Assembly: GCA_047345645.1 (NCBI GenBank) | Contig: JBLEFH010000007.1 | Source: JBLEFH01 sp047345645 | GTDB lineage: Bacteria; Pseudomonadota; Alphaproteobacteria; Rhodobacterales; Rhodobacteraceae | DNA length: 64,000 nt | Direction: 5' to 3' (one strand) | Part shown: piece by piece, positions 53,926-62,823 of the stretch | How the letters are laid out: every line of letters starts with the position of its first letter | Numbering within the stretch: the stretch's first letter is position 1 | Position numbers and translations under genes: made by a program | Notes under the pieces: model-generated | Database searches by the model: none | Told to the model about the DNA's origin: nothing | The model's input: the letters and a program-made list of their open reading frames with translations, nothing else

Positions 53926-54822
53926 TTATGCCAATGCGAGGATCGCCACGCCGATCACGACGCAAAACGCGCCGAGCCAGGCGGCGGGTGCGGGTGGCTC
54001 TTTGGTGGTCATCCAGAGGAGCGGCAGGACGAGGATCGGGGTGGTCGCCGAGAGGGTCGTGACGACGCCGACATTGCCGCCTTCGAGGGCGAAGAGCAGG
54101 AGGCTCATGCCGATGCCCATGCCGACGATTCCGGAGATCACGGTCCACATGATGCCGCGCGGAGAGAATTGGCTGGGCCCGGCAAGGCGGGGCAGGGCGG
54201 CGGTCAGCCCGCCAAGCGCGAGGCCCGAGATTCCGGCACGCACGGCCATGACGGTAAACGGGTCCGCGCCCGCCGCCATGACGGGCCGGGCGTAGATCGC
54301 GCCGACGGCTTGACCGAGCGCGGCGAGCAGGCCAAGCGCAACGCCGACCCAGATCGGGCCTTTCACGCTTTCCCACTCATGCACCGCCGAGGCGCGTTTG
54401 CCGAAGACGATTGCGATAATCACGCCGGCCATGATGATCGCGATAGCCAGGATCGTGCTGCCGGGGAGGGTTTCGCCCAGAAAGAGCCAGCCGAGCAGGG
54501 CGCCCATCGGGGCGTTGGTGGCGAAGAGAACGGCGGTGCGGCGCGGCCCCATGCGGCGAATGCAGTTGAAGAGCAGCGTGTCGCCAAGGAAAATCCCGAT
54601 GAAACCCGAGAGCAGGATCGGCCCGACCATCCATGCCGTGATCGCCTCATGCCGTCCGCTGGCAATCACCCAGACCCCGGCGATGAGCGCGATGGAGACG
54701 AGGCGCAGCGCGTTGAAGCGCATCACGCCCATTTCCCCGACCGCGCGGGCCGAGATGATGCCGCCAAAAGCCCAGCAGAGCGCCGCGCCAAGCGCCGCAA
54801 ATTGGTAAATGGTGAGGGTCAT
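53926..54822 (-). CDS. EamA/DMT family transporter
   Basis: The 298-residue protein has ten membrane helices in two EamA repeats (ALCWAFGGIISARAVGE in the first, MWTVISGIVGMGIGMSLL in the second). Substrates of the family are metabolites and amino acids; none is indicated here. ATG 54822 is chosen because the preceding frame is rich in Pro/Arg and lacks family similarity. It diverges from the arsR-arsC fusion gene. Confidence 0.85.
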   Translation of the reverse strand: MTLTIYQFAALGAALCWAFGGIISARAVGEMGVMRFNALRLVSIALIAGVWVIASGRHEAITAWMVGPILLSGFIGIFLGDTLLFNCIRRMGPRRTAVLFATNAPMGALLGWLFLGETLPGSTILAIAIIMAGVIIAIVFGKRASAVHEWESVKGPIWVGVALGLLAALGQAVGAIYARPVMAAGADPFTVMAVRAGISGLALGGLTAALPRLAGPSQFSPRGIMWTVISGIVGMGIGMSLLLFALEGGNVGVVTTLSATTPILVLPLLWMTTKEPPAPAAWLGAFCVVIGVAILALA

Positions 54823-54935
54823 GATGCGTCCCGGAATGGTTCCCGGCAGGCGATGGACCCGCGCGGGCGGGAAGTCAAGCGGGATCATGGCGGGCGGGCG
54901 GCGCAGAAAACGCTTCCCCGAATCTCTTTATTTCG

Positions 54936-54951
54936 ATATTTCGTGAAATAT
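54936..54951. promoter_or_regulatory. Palindromic operator candidate overlapping the arsRC start codon
   Basis: ATATTTC-GT-GAAATAT has perfect 7-base arms, and its last two bases are the first two of the ATG at 54950. Just upstream TATTTCG repeats the left arm. ArsR proteins bind AT-rich palindromes near their own promoters, so autorepression at this site is likely but unproven. Confidence 0.6.
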
Positions 54952-55789
54952 GGAAATTGAATTGATCGACCAGCTCTCGGCCCTTGGCCACGCACCGCGC
55001 CTCGCCGTATTCCGTCTGCTGATGCGCCGCTACCCCGACAGCGTGCCTGCGGGCGAGATCGCCGCGGCGCTCGACCTCAAAGCCAGCACGCTTTCGGCGC
55101 TGCTCACCTCGCTCACCCATGCCGGGCTGATCACCGGGACCCGCCACGGCACCTCGCGCCATTACACCATCGCCATGGAGGGCGTGGAGCAGATGACGCG
55201 CGACCTGTTCCTGGGCTGCTGCAAGGGCCGCCCGCTCGTGATCTGCGCGCCGGATCCAGACCTTCCCACAGGAGAAAACACCATGAGTTCAGGCAAATAC
55301 AACGTCCTCTTCATCTGCATCGGCAATTCGGCGCGCTCGATCATCGCCGAATCCGTGCTGCGCCATGATGCGGGGGACAAGTTCAACGCCTATTCCGCCG
55401 GCACCAAGCCCGCGAGCGAACCGAACCCGTTCGCCATGCAAATGCTGAAAGAGGCGGGCCACGACGTAAGCGCGTTGCGGTCGAAAAACATGGATGAGTT
55501 CGTGGTTGACGGCGCGCCGAAATTCGATTTCGTCTTTACCGTTTGCGACCATGCGGCGAATGAGGAATGCCCGGTCTGGCCGGGTCAGCCGGTGAGCGGC
55601 CATTGGGGCCTGCCGGACCCGGCCAAAGTGGAAGGGACCGACGCGGAAAAAGCGCTCGCCTTCCAGCGGACCTTTGGGGCCATGAAAAACCGCATCTCCA
55701 TCTTCGCCTCTCTGCCAATCGCCACGCTCGACCGCACCTCGCTGCAAGCGCAGGTCGACGAGATCGGGCGCAGCCGCGAGGATGTGTGA
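54950..55789 (+). CDS. ArsR-type repressor fused to low-molecular-weight phosphatase-type arsenate reductase
   Basis: The 279-residue protein has an ArsR/SmtB winged helix (1-85) with the arsenite-binding cysteine set C90, C91 and C99 (LGCCKGRPLVIC). Residues 112-279 are an ArsC domain with the CX5R loop CIGNSAR (C123, R129), cysteines C199 and C207, and the acid DP motif at 223-224. Thus one chain could sense arsenite and reduce arsenate. An in-frame ATG at 55283 with GGAG nine bases upstream could also give free ArsC. No arsenite efflux gene is adjacent. Confidence 0.9.
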   Translation: MEIELIDQLSALGHAPRLAVFRLLMRRYPDSVPAGEIAAALDLKASTLSALLTSLTHAGLITGTRHGTSRHYTIAMEGVEQMTRDLFLGCCKGRPLVICAPDPDLPTGENTMSSGKYNVLFICIGNSARSIIAESVLRHDAGDKFNAYSAGTKPASEPNPFAMQMLKEAGHDVSALRSKNMDEFVVDGAPKFDFVFTVCDHAANEECPVWPGQPVSGHWGLPDPAKVEGTDAEKALAFQRTFGAMKNRISIFASLPIATLDRTSLQAQVDEIGRSREDV

Positions 55790-55843
55790 ACCGGTCCAGC
55801 GATTGTGATGCGCGCTTTGCGGCGGGTCTGCTAAGGTGAGGGC

Positions 55844-56188
55844 ATGAAACATGTTTATCTGCTGATCGCCCTCGCCATGGCGGGCACCGCCGCCGCGCAA
55901 CAAGCCGTGCAGGACCGCACGAGTTTCTTCTCGCTGGTCGAGGGCAAAACCCTGACGCGCTTCGGTGTGAGCCTCAATGTGCTCGCCGATGGCCGCATCA
56001 CCGGCAGCGCCTTTGGCGGCGATGTGGGTGGGAGTTGGTCCTGGGATGGTCCGTATTTCTGCCGCGAGCTTATCTTCAGCGGCGACTCCCTCGGCTATGA
56101 CTGCCAAACCGTGACCCTGAGCGACAACCGCCTGACCTTTCAGGCCGAACAAGGGCAGGGGGATACAGCGACATTGGCGATTGAGTGA
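55844..56188 (+). CDS. Small exported protein of unknown function
   Basis: The 114-residue protein has a signal peptide (MKHVYLLIALAMAGTAAAQ) and a mature beta-rich domain of about 95 residues with two cysteines (YFCRELIF and YDCQTV) that could form a disulfide. Motifs such as LNVLADGRITGSAFGG and GSWSWDGPYFCREL suggest a small lipocalin-like or barrel fold. Similar Rhodobacteraceae proteins are annotated as hypothetical or wrongly as dihydrodipicolinate reductase. Not linked in operon with arsRC by spacing (54 bases). Confidence 0.75.
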   Translation: MKHVYLLIALAMAGTAAAQQAVQDRTSFFSLVEGKTLTRFGVSLNVLADGRITGSAFGGDVGGSWSWDGPYFCRELIFSGDSLGYDCQTVTLSDNRLTFQAEQGQGDTATLAIE

Positions 56189-56331
56189 GGGAGCTTCGCC
56201 TCTCGCGGCTATGTCTCTTTTTAATTCGTATGCGCGGAAAGGAGGTTTGATCCTCTCGCCGCCGCCATCTGCGGATATTTAAAGCGAAAAACCGCCTCGA
56301 ACGTGATATTTTGCGCTCGGGGAGGATGGTT

Positions 56332-56985
56332 ATGGCAGATGAAATTCTTGATGAGGAGGCGCAGGCCAAGCTGGAGCGTGCGCCGCAGTTTTTCGCCTAT
56401 TTTCTGTATGGTGAGACGACGCATCCGGAGATTTATGCGCATTTCAGGAATGCGAATACCGCGCTCGATCATATGACGGGTCGGCATATGGGGTTCTATC
56501 ACCTCGCGGCGGAACGAAAGCCCAAATCCATGTTCATGGGCGCGCGTCCTCTGATAGACCCGGCCCAGATCGACCCGATGACCCGCTGGCAGGATCAATT
56601 TCCGCAATTTACCGAAGAGACCAAGACGCCGGAGCAATCCTTTTACATGGTCTGTCATCAATTTCTGGATGATGAATTTCAGGACTTGCCGCTGTTCCTG
56701 CTGTTCAACCGCTTCTCAGACGAGCGCTTGCTGCGGATCAAGCCGAAGGAACCGACGCCCGCGAGCGCGCAGAAATGTATGTTGGAGATTTCCGCCGCCG
56801 CCAAGGCAAGCTGGGAAGGCTATCTCAAGGACGATCCCGACCATGATTATAGCAACGCCCGAGACGAGGCGTTTAAGGATTTCACGGCCGCCCTTGATCG
56901 CGCCCGGTTTTTCGCCTCGTTCAGGGAGGTGTTCTCGAAGGGCTTGCCCGGAATGCTCTCGCGCGGGCTGACCGGCGGGATTTAA
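56332..56985 (+). CDS. Uncharacterised soluble protein
   Basis: I do not recognise this 217-residue protein. It has no signal peptide or membrane helix, is rich in Phe, Tyr, Met and His in the first half (FFAYFLYGETTHPEIYAHF, HMTGRHMGFYHLA), and is helical in the second half. A GGGGAGGAT ribosome-binding site precedes ATG 56332. The 56189-56331 upstream gap is AT-richer than its surroundings. Codon use looks somewhat less GC-biased than neighbours, so acquisition is possible. The stop overlaps the convergent prfC by four bases. Confidence 0.7.
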   Translation: MADEILDEEAQAKLERAPQFFAYFLYGETTHPEIYAHFRNANTALDHMTGRHMGFYHLAAERKPKSMFMGARPLIDPAQIDPMTRWQDQFPQFTEETKTPEQSFYMVCHQFLDDEFQDLPLFLLFNRFSDERLLRIKPKEPTPASAQKCMLEISAAAKASWEGYLKDDPDHDYSNARDEAFKDFTAALDRARFFASFREVFSKGLPGMLSRGLTGGI

Positions 56986-58589
56986 CCCACCATCTCCTTG
57001 GTCGCCGTCAGCTTCAGCTCCGGATAATCGCGCTCGACGCGGTCGATGTCCCATTGCAGGCGGGTCATGTAGACCGGGTCGCCGTCATGGTCGGTCGCGA
57101 TGTGGCCCTTGTTGGCGTTGACGAATTTATCGACCGCCGCCTCCGGGCCGGAGACCCAGCGGGCGGAGGTGAATTGCGTCGGCTCGAAGCGCACGGGGAT
57201 GCCGTATTCCAATTCGATCCGGCTCGCCAGCACCTCGAATTGCAGCGCGCCGACGACGCCGACGATCCAGCCCGCGCCGATCATCGGTTTGAAGAGCTTG
57301 CTCGCGCCTTCCTCGGCAAATTGGGTCAGCGCCTTTTCGAGATGTTTGGCCTTCATCGGGTCCGTCGCGCGGACCGATTGCAGGAGTTCCGGCGCGAAGG
57401 AGGGGATGCCGGTGAAATGCAGCGCCTCGCCCTCGGTGAGCGCGTCGCCGATGCCAAGTTGGCCGTGGTTCGGGATGCCAATGATATCGCCCGCCCAGGC
57501 GTCTTCCGCAAGCTCGCGATCATTGGCCATGAAGAGGACCGGATTGGTGACGGCCATCTGCTTTTTCGACCGCACATGAAGGAGTTTCTGCCCGCGGTTA
57601 AAGTGGCCCGAGCAGAGGCGCACGAAGGCTACGCGGTCGCGGTGCTTGGGGTCCATATTGGCCTGCACCTTGAAGACGACGCCGGTGACTTTCTTCTCGT
57701 CGGGGCTGATCTCGCGCTCCTTGGCGGGGCGCGGTTGCGGCTGCGGGCCGTAATCGCCCATGCCGTTCATCAACTCCTGCACGCCAAAACTGTTGATCGC
57801 GGAGCCGAACCAGATCGGGGTCAGCGTGCCGTCGAGAAAGGCTTGCCGGTCGAACTGGGGTAGCAGTTCGCGGGCCATCTCGACCTCTTCGCGAAGCTGC
57901 TCCAATTGCTCAGGCGGAATGTGTTTCTCGATCTCCGGGTCATCCAGCCCGCTGATCTTGATGCTCTCCGCACGCTTGTTGCGGTCCGCGCGGTCCATCA
58001 GCTCCAGCCGGTCGTTCAGCATGTCATAGGCCCCGAGGAAATCGCGGCCCATCCCGATGGGCCAGCTTGCCGGGGTCACGTCGATGGCGAGATTTTCCTG
58101 AATTTCGTCAATGATCTCAAAGGTGTCGCGGCTCTCCCGGTCCATCTTGTTACAGAATGTCAGGATCGGCAGATCGCGCAGGCGGCAGACCTCGAAGAGT
58201 TTCTGCGTCTGGCTCTCCACACCTTTCGCGCCGTCGATGACCATGATCGCCGCATCCACCGCCGTCAGCGTGCGGTAGGTGTCTTCCGAGAAATCCGAGT
58301 GACCGGGCGTGTCCACGAGATTGAACCAGAAATCGCGGTAGGGAAAGGACATGGCCGAGGCGGAGACCGAAATGCCGCGATCCTTCTCCATCTGCATGAA
58401 GTCCGACCGCGAGCGCCGTGCTTCGCCCTTCGCGCGCACCTGTCCGGCCATCTGAATGGCGCCTCCATAAAGAAGGAACTTCTCCGTCAGCGTCGTTTTG
58501 CCGGCATCCGGGTGCGAAATGATCGCAAAGGTCCGGCGGCGGGCAATCTCGGGCGGCAGGTCGGGTTGGTTATGGTCGCGATTGGTCAT
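56982..58589 (-). CDS. prfC: Peptide chain release factor 3
   Basis: RF3 is a GTPase that recycles RF1/RF2 after termination. The 535-residue protein has the G1 loop SHPDAGKTTL (about residue 25), the switch ARRSRSDFMQMEKDRGIS, DTPGHSDF, NKMDRE, and the RF3-specific C-terminal region. ATG 58589 gives the standard N-terminal length; a frame extending upstream over the DUF992 promoter is rejected. Confidence 0.96.
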   Translation of the reverse strand: MTNRDHNQPDLPPEIARRRTFAIISHPDAGKTTLTEKFLLYGGAIQMAGQVRAKGEARRSRSDFMQMEKDRGISVSASAMSFPYRDFWFNLVDTPGHSDFSEDTYRTLTAVDAAIMVIDGAKGVESQTQKLFEVCRLRDLPILTFCNKMDRESRDTFEIIDEIQENLAIDVTPASWPIGMGRDFLGAYDMLNDRLELMDRADRNKRAESIKISGLDDPEIEKHIPPEQLEQLREEVEMARELLPQFDRQAFLDGTLTPIWFGSAINSFGVQELMNGMGDYGPQPQPRPAKEREISPDEKKVTGVVFKVQANMDPKHRDRVAFVRLCSGHFNRGQKLLHVRSKKQMAVTNPVLFMANDRELAEDAWAGDIIGIPNHGQLGIGDALTEGEALHFTGIPSFAPELLQSVRATDPMKAKHLEKALTQFAEEGASKLFKPMIGAGWIVGVVGALQFEVLASRIELEYGIPVRFEPTQFTSARWVSGPEAAVDKFVNANKGHIATDHDGDPVYMTRLQWDIDRVERDYPELKLTATKEMVG

Positions 58590-58664
58590 GGCGCTGATTA
58601 GCGCGGGACGGGGCCGCCGACAAGTGTGCAGGCGGGCGGGATCCTGCCGAAATGTAAAGTTTTT

Positions 58665-58689
58665 GGAACCATTGGCGCAGCGCGACGTT
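58665..58689 (+). promoter_or_regulatory. EcfG-type general stress promoter candidate
   Basis: GGAAC (58665-58669) and CGTT (58686-58689) are spaced by 16 bases, the published consensus of the alphaproteobacterial extracytoplasmic sigma factor EcfG. It lies about 57 bases before the DUF992 gene start, in the right orientation. Confidence 0.55.
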
Positions 58690-58746
58690 GGACCCCCGCA
58701 ACAGAAAAAGGGTGTGCGGTCCGTGCCGTGCGCCGGAAAGGACAAC

Positions 58747-59292
58747 ATGAAAGCTCTTCTGACGACGACGATCTTTGGCGCGGCCCTCGGCCTCGCGGCC
58801 TGCAGCAACACCAATTCGGTTCCGGGTGAGGAAACCGATGTGTCCAGCAACCAAGTGCAGGGCGAAATCGAAGCGGGGACGCTCAGCTGCGATCTGACCG
58901 GCGGCACCAATGCCATCGTGGTCTCCGAAAAGACCTATCAGTGTGTCTTTGATTTCGCAGGCGATGAAGGTCAGGATCAGGTTTACACCGGCACGATCAA
59001 CAAGATCGGCGTGGATCTGACCGCGAAATCGGCAGAGAGTCTGACATGGGTTGTCGCCACCGCCAGCGAGATGGAGTGGGGCGATCAGCCGGGTCTTCTG
59101 GCTGGCAATTACGTGGGTGTGAGCGCGGATGCGGCGCTTGGCCTTGGTGCGGGCGCGCGCGTGCTGGTCGGCGGTTCGAGTGACGCGATCACGCTTCAGC
59201 CCGCCTCGACCCAGACCTCGGAAGGTCTCGGCATCGCGGCTGGTGTTGAGCAGTTCACGCTCGAATATGTGGGCGCGGTTGCGAACCAATAA
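58747..59292 (+). CDS. DUF992 family lipoprotein
   Basis: The 181-residue protein has lipobox GLAAC (Cys19) and a DUF992 domain: GTLSCDLTGGTNAIV, YQCVFDF, YTGTINKIGVDLTA, then a Gly/Ala-rich second half (ALGLGAGARVLVGG). DUF992 proteins are small exported proteins of unknown role; lipid attachment is indicated here. It is monocistronic between its own promoter and terminator. Confidence 0.82.
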   Translation: MKALLTTTIFGAALGLAACSNTNSVPGEETDVSSNQVQGEIEAGTLSCDLTGGTNAIVVSEKTYQCVFDFAGDEGQDQVYTGTINKIGVDLTAKSAESLTWVVATASEMEWGDQPGLLAGNYVGVSADAALGLGAGARVLVGGSSDAITLQPASTQTSEGLGIAAGVEQFTLEYVGAVANQ

Positions 59293-59316
59293 GCACTGCG
59301 CATAGGTGGGTGAGAG

Positions 59317-59348
59317 AAGGCCGGGGATCATCGCCCCGGCCTTTTTCT
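59317..59348. terminator. Terminator between DUF992 gene and phytase-like gene
   Basis: AAGGCCGGGG and CCCCGGCCTT form a 10-bp stem around ATCATCG, followed by TTTTTC. It ends the plus-strand gene and, with the AGAGAAGG side, may serve the convergent minus-strand gene too. Confidence 0.88.
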
Positions 59349-60640
59349 TATTCGGCGGTCAGGAAGTCCGCGACATCGAGCAGGATGAACTCGTTATCAT
59401 CGGCGCGGCCCTCTTCACGGCCCACGGAGAACGGGAAATTGTTGTCATTGGCGACAACGATGGTGGTCTCGTCCACCCGGTCCACATCCTCGATGGTCAC
59501 GAAGGGGAAGGTGAAAACGCCATCTTCCGTGCCGCGCGGCGCGATCCCGTCCGGGTCCTCGATGTTCAGAAGGTCGATGGAGGCGATTTTGCGCAGGACG
59601 CCATTCTCGCCCCGATCCTCCAGATCCACCAGATAGATGCGCTTGAACGCGGCGGGCGCATCGGAGAAGGCCTCGCTGCCCTGATTGCTGTCGCGTTCGA
59701 TGATCAGGGCGCGCGTGCCGCCGATGATGTTGAAATCCCCGATGGCGTGGGAGGCATCTTCGAGCGGATAATAGCGGACGGTGTCGCTCCAACCGCTCTC
59801 CGGCGCAAATTCAAACATCCGCAGCACCGGCGTGCCATCGATCATTTCCGGCCCGTCCTCGGTCATCACCGGCTTTTCGAGGAGCGGATACAGCGTCGCG
59901 CCATCTTCGGACACCGCCATTCCCTCATAGCCGCCCGAGCGCATGGAACTGACGCCTTCGAGCGGGCTGCCGGGGTTCGGCGTGGCGACGGCGGCATTGT
60001 CCGGCGAGAGGAGCAACTCGCCGCCCGGCTCGGTGGCGACGACCTGCTGCACGACGCCTTCCGCGTTCACCTCAAGGAGCCAAGGCCCAAACTCATCGCC
60101 GATCCAGTAATTGTCGCCGACCGGCTGGATCGACTCCGTGTCGAAATCCGCGCCGGTGAGATAGCGTGTGTTAGTTGTCTCATTGATGATCGGGAAGGGC
60201 ACTTTGCGCTCCGGGTCGGAGAGGAACACGGTTTTCGCGGGCATGACGCGGCCCGTCTCCCAGTCGATCTCCATCTCGTTGAACATCAAGAGCGCATCGG
60301 CGGAATTGGCCTTCGCGCCGAAACCGTTATCGGTCAGCACCAGAAAACGGTCGTTGCCGAGGGAGCGAATACCGGAAAACCCTTGCAGCGGCTGGCCGGG
60401 GAAGGGGCGCGAAAGCCCCGTGTTCTCGTCAAAGATGCTGTAAAGCGCCTCGCTGCGACCGCCTTCGCCGGTGAACCGCCCGGATTTGCCGAAATAGCGC
60501 GGCGCATCTTCGGGCGGCGTCACAAAGCTCTGCGCGGGAAGCTGGGCGTGCGCCTTGAGCGTTGCCGGAAACTCCGGCACCTCCTGCGCCATGACGGGCA
60601 GGGCAGTTGCGGCGAGAAGGAAAAGAGCGGAACGGATCAT
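59348..60640 (-). CDS. Exported esterase-like activity of phytase family protein
   Basis: The 430-residue protein has a signal peptide (MIRSALFLLAATALPVMAQ) and the phytase-like beta-propeller domain with Asp-rich repeats (LTDNGFGAKAN, LIIERDSNQGSEAF, VDETTIVVANDNNFPFSVG). Family members are secreted phosphoesterases; the substrate here is not known. It faces the DUF992 gene across a terminator. Confidence 0.87.
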   Translation of the reverse strand: MIRSALFLLAATALPVMAQEVPEFPATLKAHAQLPAQSFVTPPEDAPRYFGKSGRFTGEGGRSEALYSIFDENTGLSRPFPGQPLQGFSGIRSLGNDRFLVLTDNGFGAKANSADALLMFNEMEIDWETGRVMPAKTVFLSDPERKVPFPIINETTNTRYLTGADFDTESIQPVGDNYWIGDEFGPWLLEVNAEGVVQQVVATEPGGELLLSPDNAAVATPNPGSPLEGVSSMRSGGYEGMAVSEDGATLYPLLEKPVMTEDGPEMIDGTPVLRMFEFAPESGWSDTVRYYPLEDASHAIGDFNIIGGTRALIIERDSNQGSEAFSDAPAAFKRIYLVDLEDRGENGVLRKIASIDLLNIEDPDGIAPRGTEDGVFTFPFVTIEDVDRVDETTIVVANDNNFPFSVGREEGRADDNEFILLDVADFLTAE

Positions 60641-60723
60641 CGAAGCCTCCAGACAATTATGAGGCCTTCGCTTTAGCGCCGGGATGTGACGCCAACATGA
60701 CGGTTTATCGGCTTTGGGAGGAT

Positions 60724-60797
60724 TGGAGCGGGTGAAGGGAATCGAACCCTCGTCGTCAGCTTGGGAAGCTGCTGCTCTACCATTGAGCTACACCCGC
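60724..60797 (-). tRNA. tRNA-Gly, anticodon CCC
   Basis: The minus strand folds into a cloverleaf: 7-bp acceptor GCGGGTG/CACCCGC, D-arm GCTC/GAGC with AATGGTA loop, anticodon loop TTCCCAA (CCC, reading GGG), T-arm with TTCGATT and an encoded CCA (60724-60726). The outermost anticodon-stem pair is a G-A mismatch. It closely resembles E. coli glyU. Confidence 0.95.
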
Positions 60798-60843
60798 AAC
60801 GCCGTTTTGATTAGGGCGCGCGGCGGAAAGGGTCAAGCGAAAT

Positions 60844-62823
60844 TCAGCGGCTGCGCGCCTGGCGGCGGGATTTGCGCGGGCCGGAGCCGGCGGAGAAGCT
60901 GGGCTGCGGCAGGGTCACGCGCTGATTGAGTTCGGTAAAGGGCGCGGTGGCGTGCGGGATGTGGTTCGAGGCCACGAAATGCTCCTGAAACCGCGGCGCG
61001 ATGGCGGTTTCGATCTTGGTCACGTCCTTGATCCGCGCTTCGATCTCGGCCCGCGAGGCGCGCGAGAGGAGTGCCATCCGTGCGCCCGTGCCCGCCGCAT
61101 TGCCAACCGCCGTGACGCGCTCCGGCGCGCAATCGGGGATCATGCCGAGCACCATGGCGTGAAGCGGCGAGATATGCGCACCGAAGGCACCGGCGAGGCG
61201 GACCCGGTCCACATGATCGGTGCCAAATTCGTCCATGAGCAGCCGCGCCCCGGCATAAAGCGCGGATTTCGCAAGCTGAATGGCTCGCACATCGTTTTGC
61301 GTCACCGCGATTTTCGGGCTGTTTTCATCGCCGGGATGGAGGACGTAAAGCGCCGTGCGACCATCCGCCTCAATCGCATCGCTGCCGGTTTCCTCAGCGG
61401 AGCCGATGAGGCCCGACGCGTCGATCAGCCCGGCCATGCGCATCTCGGCAATCGCCTCGATGATGCCGGAGCCGCAGATGCCGGTGACGCGGGCGGCGAA
61501 CCCCTCAACATCGGACCAGCGCTCATCGCCGATCACCTTGAAACGCGGGCGTTTGGTCTCGGGGTCGATCCGCACGCGCTCAATGGCACCAGGCGCGGCG
61601 CGCTGGCCGGAGCTGATCTGCGCGCCCTCAAAGGCGGGGCCGGTCGGGGAGGAGCAGGCCAGCACGCGGCCGCTGTTCCCCAAAACGATTTCCGCATTGG
61701 TGCCCACATCGACAATCAACGTGATCTCGTCGCTCTCCCACGGTGCTTCGGAGAGGATCACCGCCGCCGCATCCGCGCCGACATGACCGGCGAGCAACGG
61801 AAGGGTGTAGAGCCGCGCCTCCGGGTGCAGCGTCAGCCCCGCATCCGCGGCGGGCAGATCCTGCGCCTCGGTCACGGTCAGCGCGAAGGGCGACTGGCCG
61901 AGCGGGACCGGGTCGAGGCCGAGGAAAAGGTGGTGCATCACGGGGTTCGCCACCAGCGTGATGTCGTGAATATCCGCGTGGGTGATCCCCGCATCTTTCG
62001 CCAGCTTCTCGATCAGCGTGTTCATCGAGGCGCGCACGGCGCGGGTCATTTCCGCTGCGCCGCCCTCGTTGAGCATGGCGTAGGAGACGCGGGACATGAG
62101 GTCTTCGCCGAAGCGGATTTGCGGGTTCATGATGCCCGCCGAGGCCAGCACCGCGCCGGTGCTCAGATCGCAGAGATGGGCCGCGATGGTGGTCGAGCCG
62201 AGATCGACCGCGAGGCCGTAGAGATGCGGCGCGTCATGGCCGGGCAGAATGTCGATGAGATCCGCGCCATGGGTGAGGGCGGTCAGGTCTGCGGGCTTGT
62301 CGGTGGCAGGGAGTTTGGTGAGCAAAGCCAGCGGGATCCGCAGATCGGGCGCGCCGAGCGCAAGGCGCAGACGTTCGGCCGCGCCGGTCGGATCATCCAT
62401 GTTCGCCGCCGGGAGCGTGACGGGATGCGCCTTGAGGACCGGATCGAGCGTGATGTCGCGAACCGTCGCATCCTTGCGGACGATCTGCTGGTGCATCTGG
62501 CTCTCCGCGGGCACGTCGATCACCACATCGCTCTGCACCGTCGCCTGACAGCCAAGCCGCCGCCCCGGTTTCAGCCCGCGCTTTTCATCATAACGCGCTT
62601 CGACCTTGTTCCATGGCGACAGCGCGTCTTTCTCGACCGTCACCCCATGTTTGGGAAACTGGCCGAAAGAGGGCTCCACCTGACATTTGGAACAGATGCC
62701 ACGCCCGCCGCACACGCTGTCGAGATCGACGCCAAGTTTGCGCGCGGCGGTCAGCACAGGGGTGCCGACCGGGAAGCGCCCGCGCTTGCCCGAGGGGGTG
62801 AAAATGACGAGCGGGTCAGCCAC
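60844..62823 (-). CDS. Corrinoid-activation/ASKHA domain protein with N-terminal 2Fe-2S ferredoxin domain (RamA/DUF4445-like)
   Basis: The 659-residue protein begins with a plant-type ferredoxin domain (C38, C44, C47 in VCGGRGICSKC, plus a fourth Cys in GCQATV), then a middle domain and a C-terminal ASKHA ATPase region (LYGLAVDLGSTTIAAHL, TLIVDVGTNAEIVLG, VRLAGAFGAHISP). Such proteins reduce inactive Co(II) corrinoid back to Co(I) for methyltransferases. GTG 62823 is chosen since it starts right at the ferredoxin fold, overlapping the upstream methyltransferase gene by 8 bases. A trailing Arg-rich tail ends the protein. Confidence 0.88.
   Translation of the reverse strand: MADPLVIFTPSGKRGRFPVGTPVLTAARKLGVDLDSVCGGRGICSKCQVEPSFGQFPKHGVTVEKDALSPWNKVEARYDEKRGLKPGRRLGCQATVQSDVVIDVPAESQMHQQIVRKDATVRDITLDPVLKAHPVTLPAANMDDPTGAAERLRLALGAPDLRIPLALLTKLPATDKPADLTALTHGADLIDILPGHDAPHLYGLAVDLGSTTIAAHLCDLSTGAVLASAGIMNPQIRFGEDLMSRVSYAMLNEGGAAEMTRAVRASMNTLIEKLAKDAGITHADIHDITLVANPVMHHLFLGLDPVPLGQSPFALTVTEAQDLPAADAGLTLHPEARLYTLPLLAGHVGADAAAVILSEAPWESDEITLIVDVGTNAEIVLGNSGRVLACSSPTGPAFEGAQISSGQRAAPGAIERVRIDPETKRPRFKVIGDERWSDVEGFAARVTGICGSGIIEAIAEMRMAGLIDASGLIGSAEETGSDAIEADGRTALYVLHPGDENSPKIAVTQNDVRAIQLAKSALYAGARLLMDEFGTDHVDRVRLAGAFGAHISPLHAMVLGMIPDCAPERVTAVGNAAGTGARMALLSRASRAEIEARIKDVTKIETAIAPRFQEHFVASNHIPHATAPFTELNQRVTLPQPSFSAGSGPRKSRRQARSR

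Noticed and set aside
56239..56254. AAAGGAGGTTTGATCC resembles the complement of the 16S rRNA 3' end
   Set aside because: Only the Shine-Dalgarno-like core and a few bases match, with an insertion; no flanking rRNA similarity.
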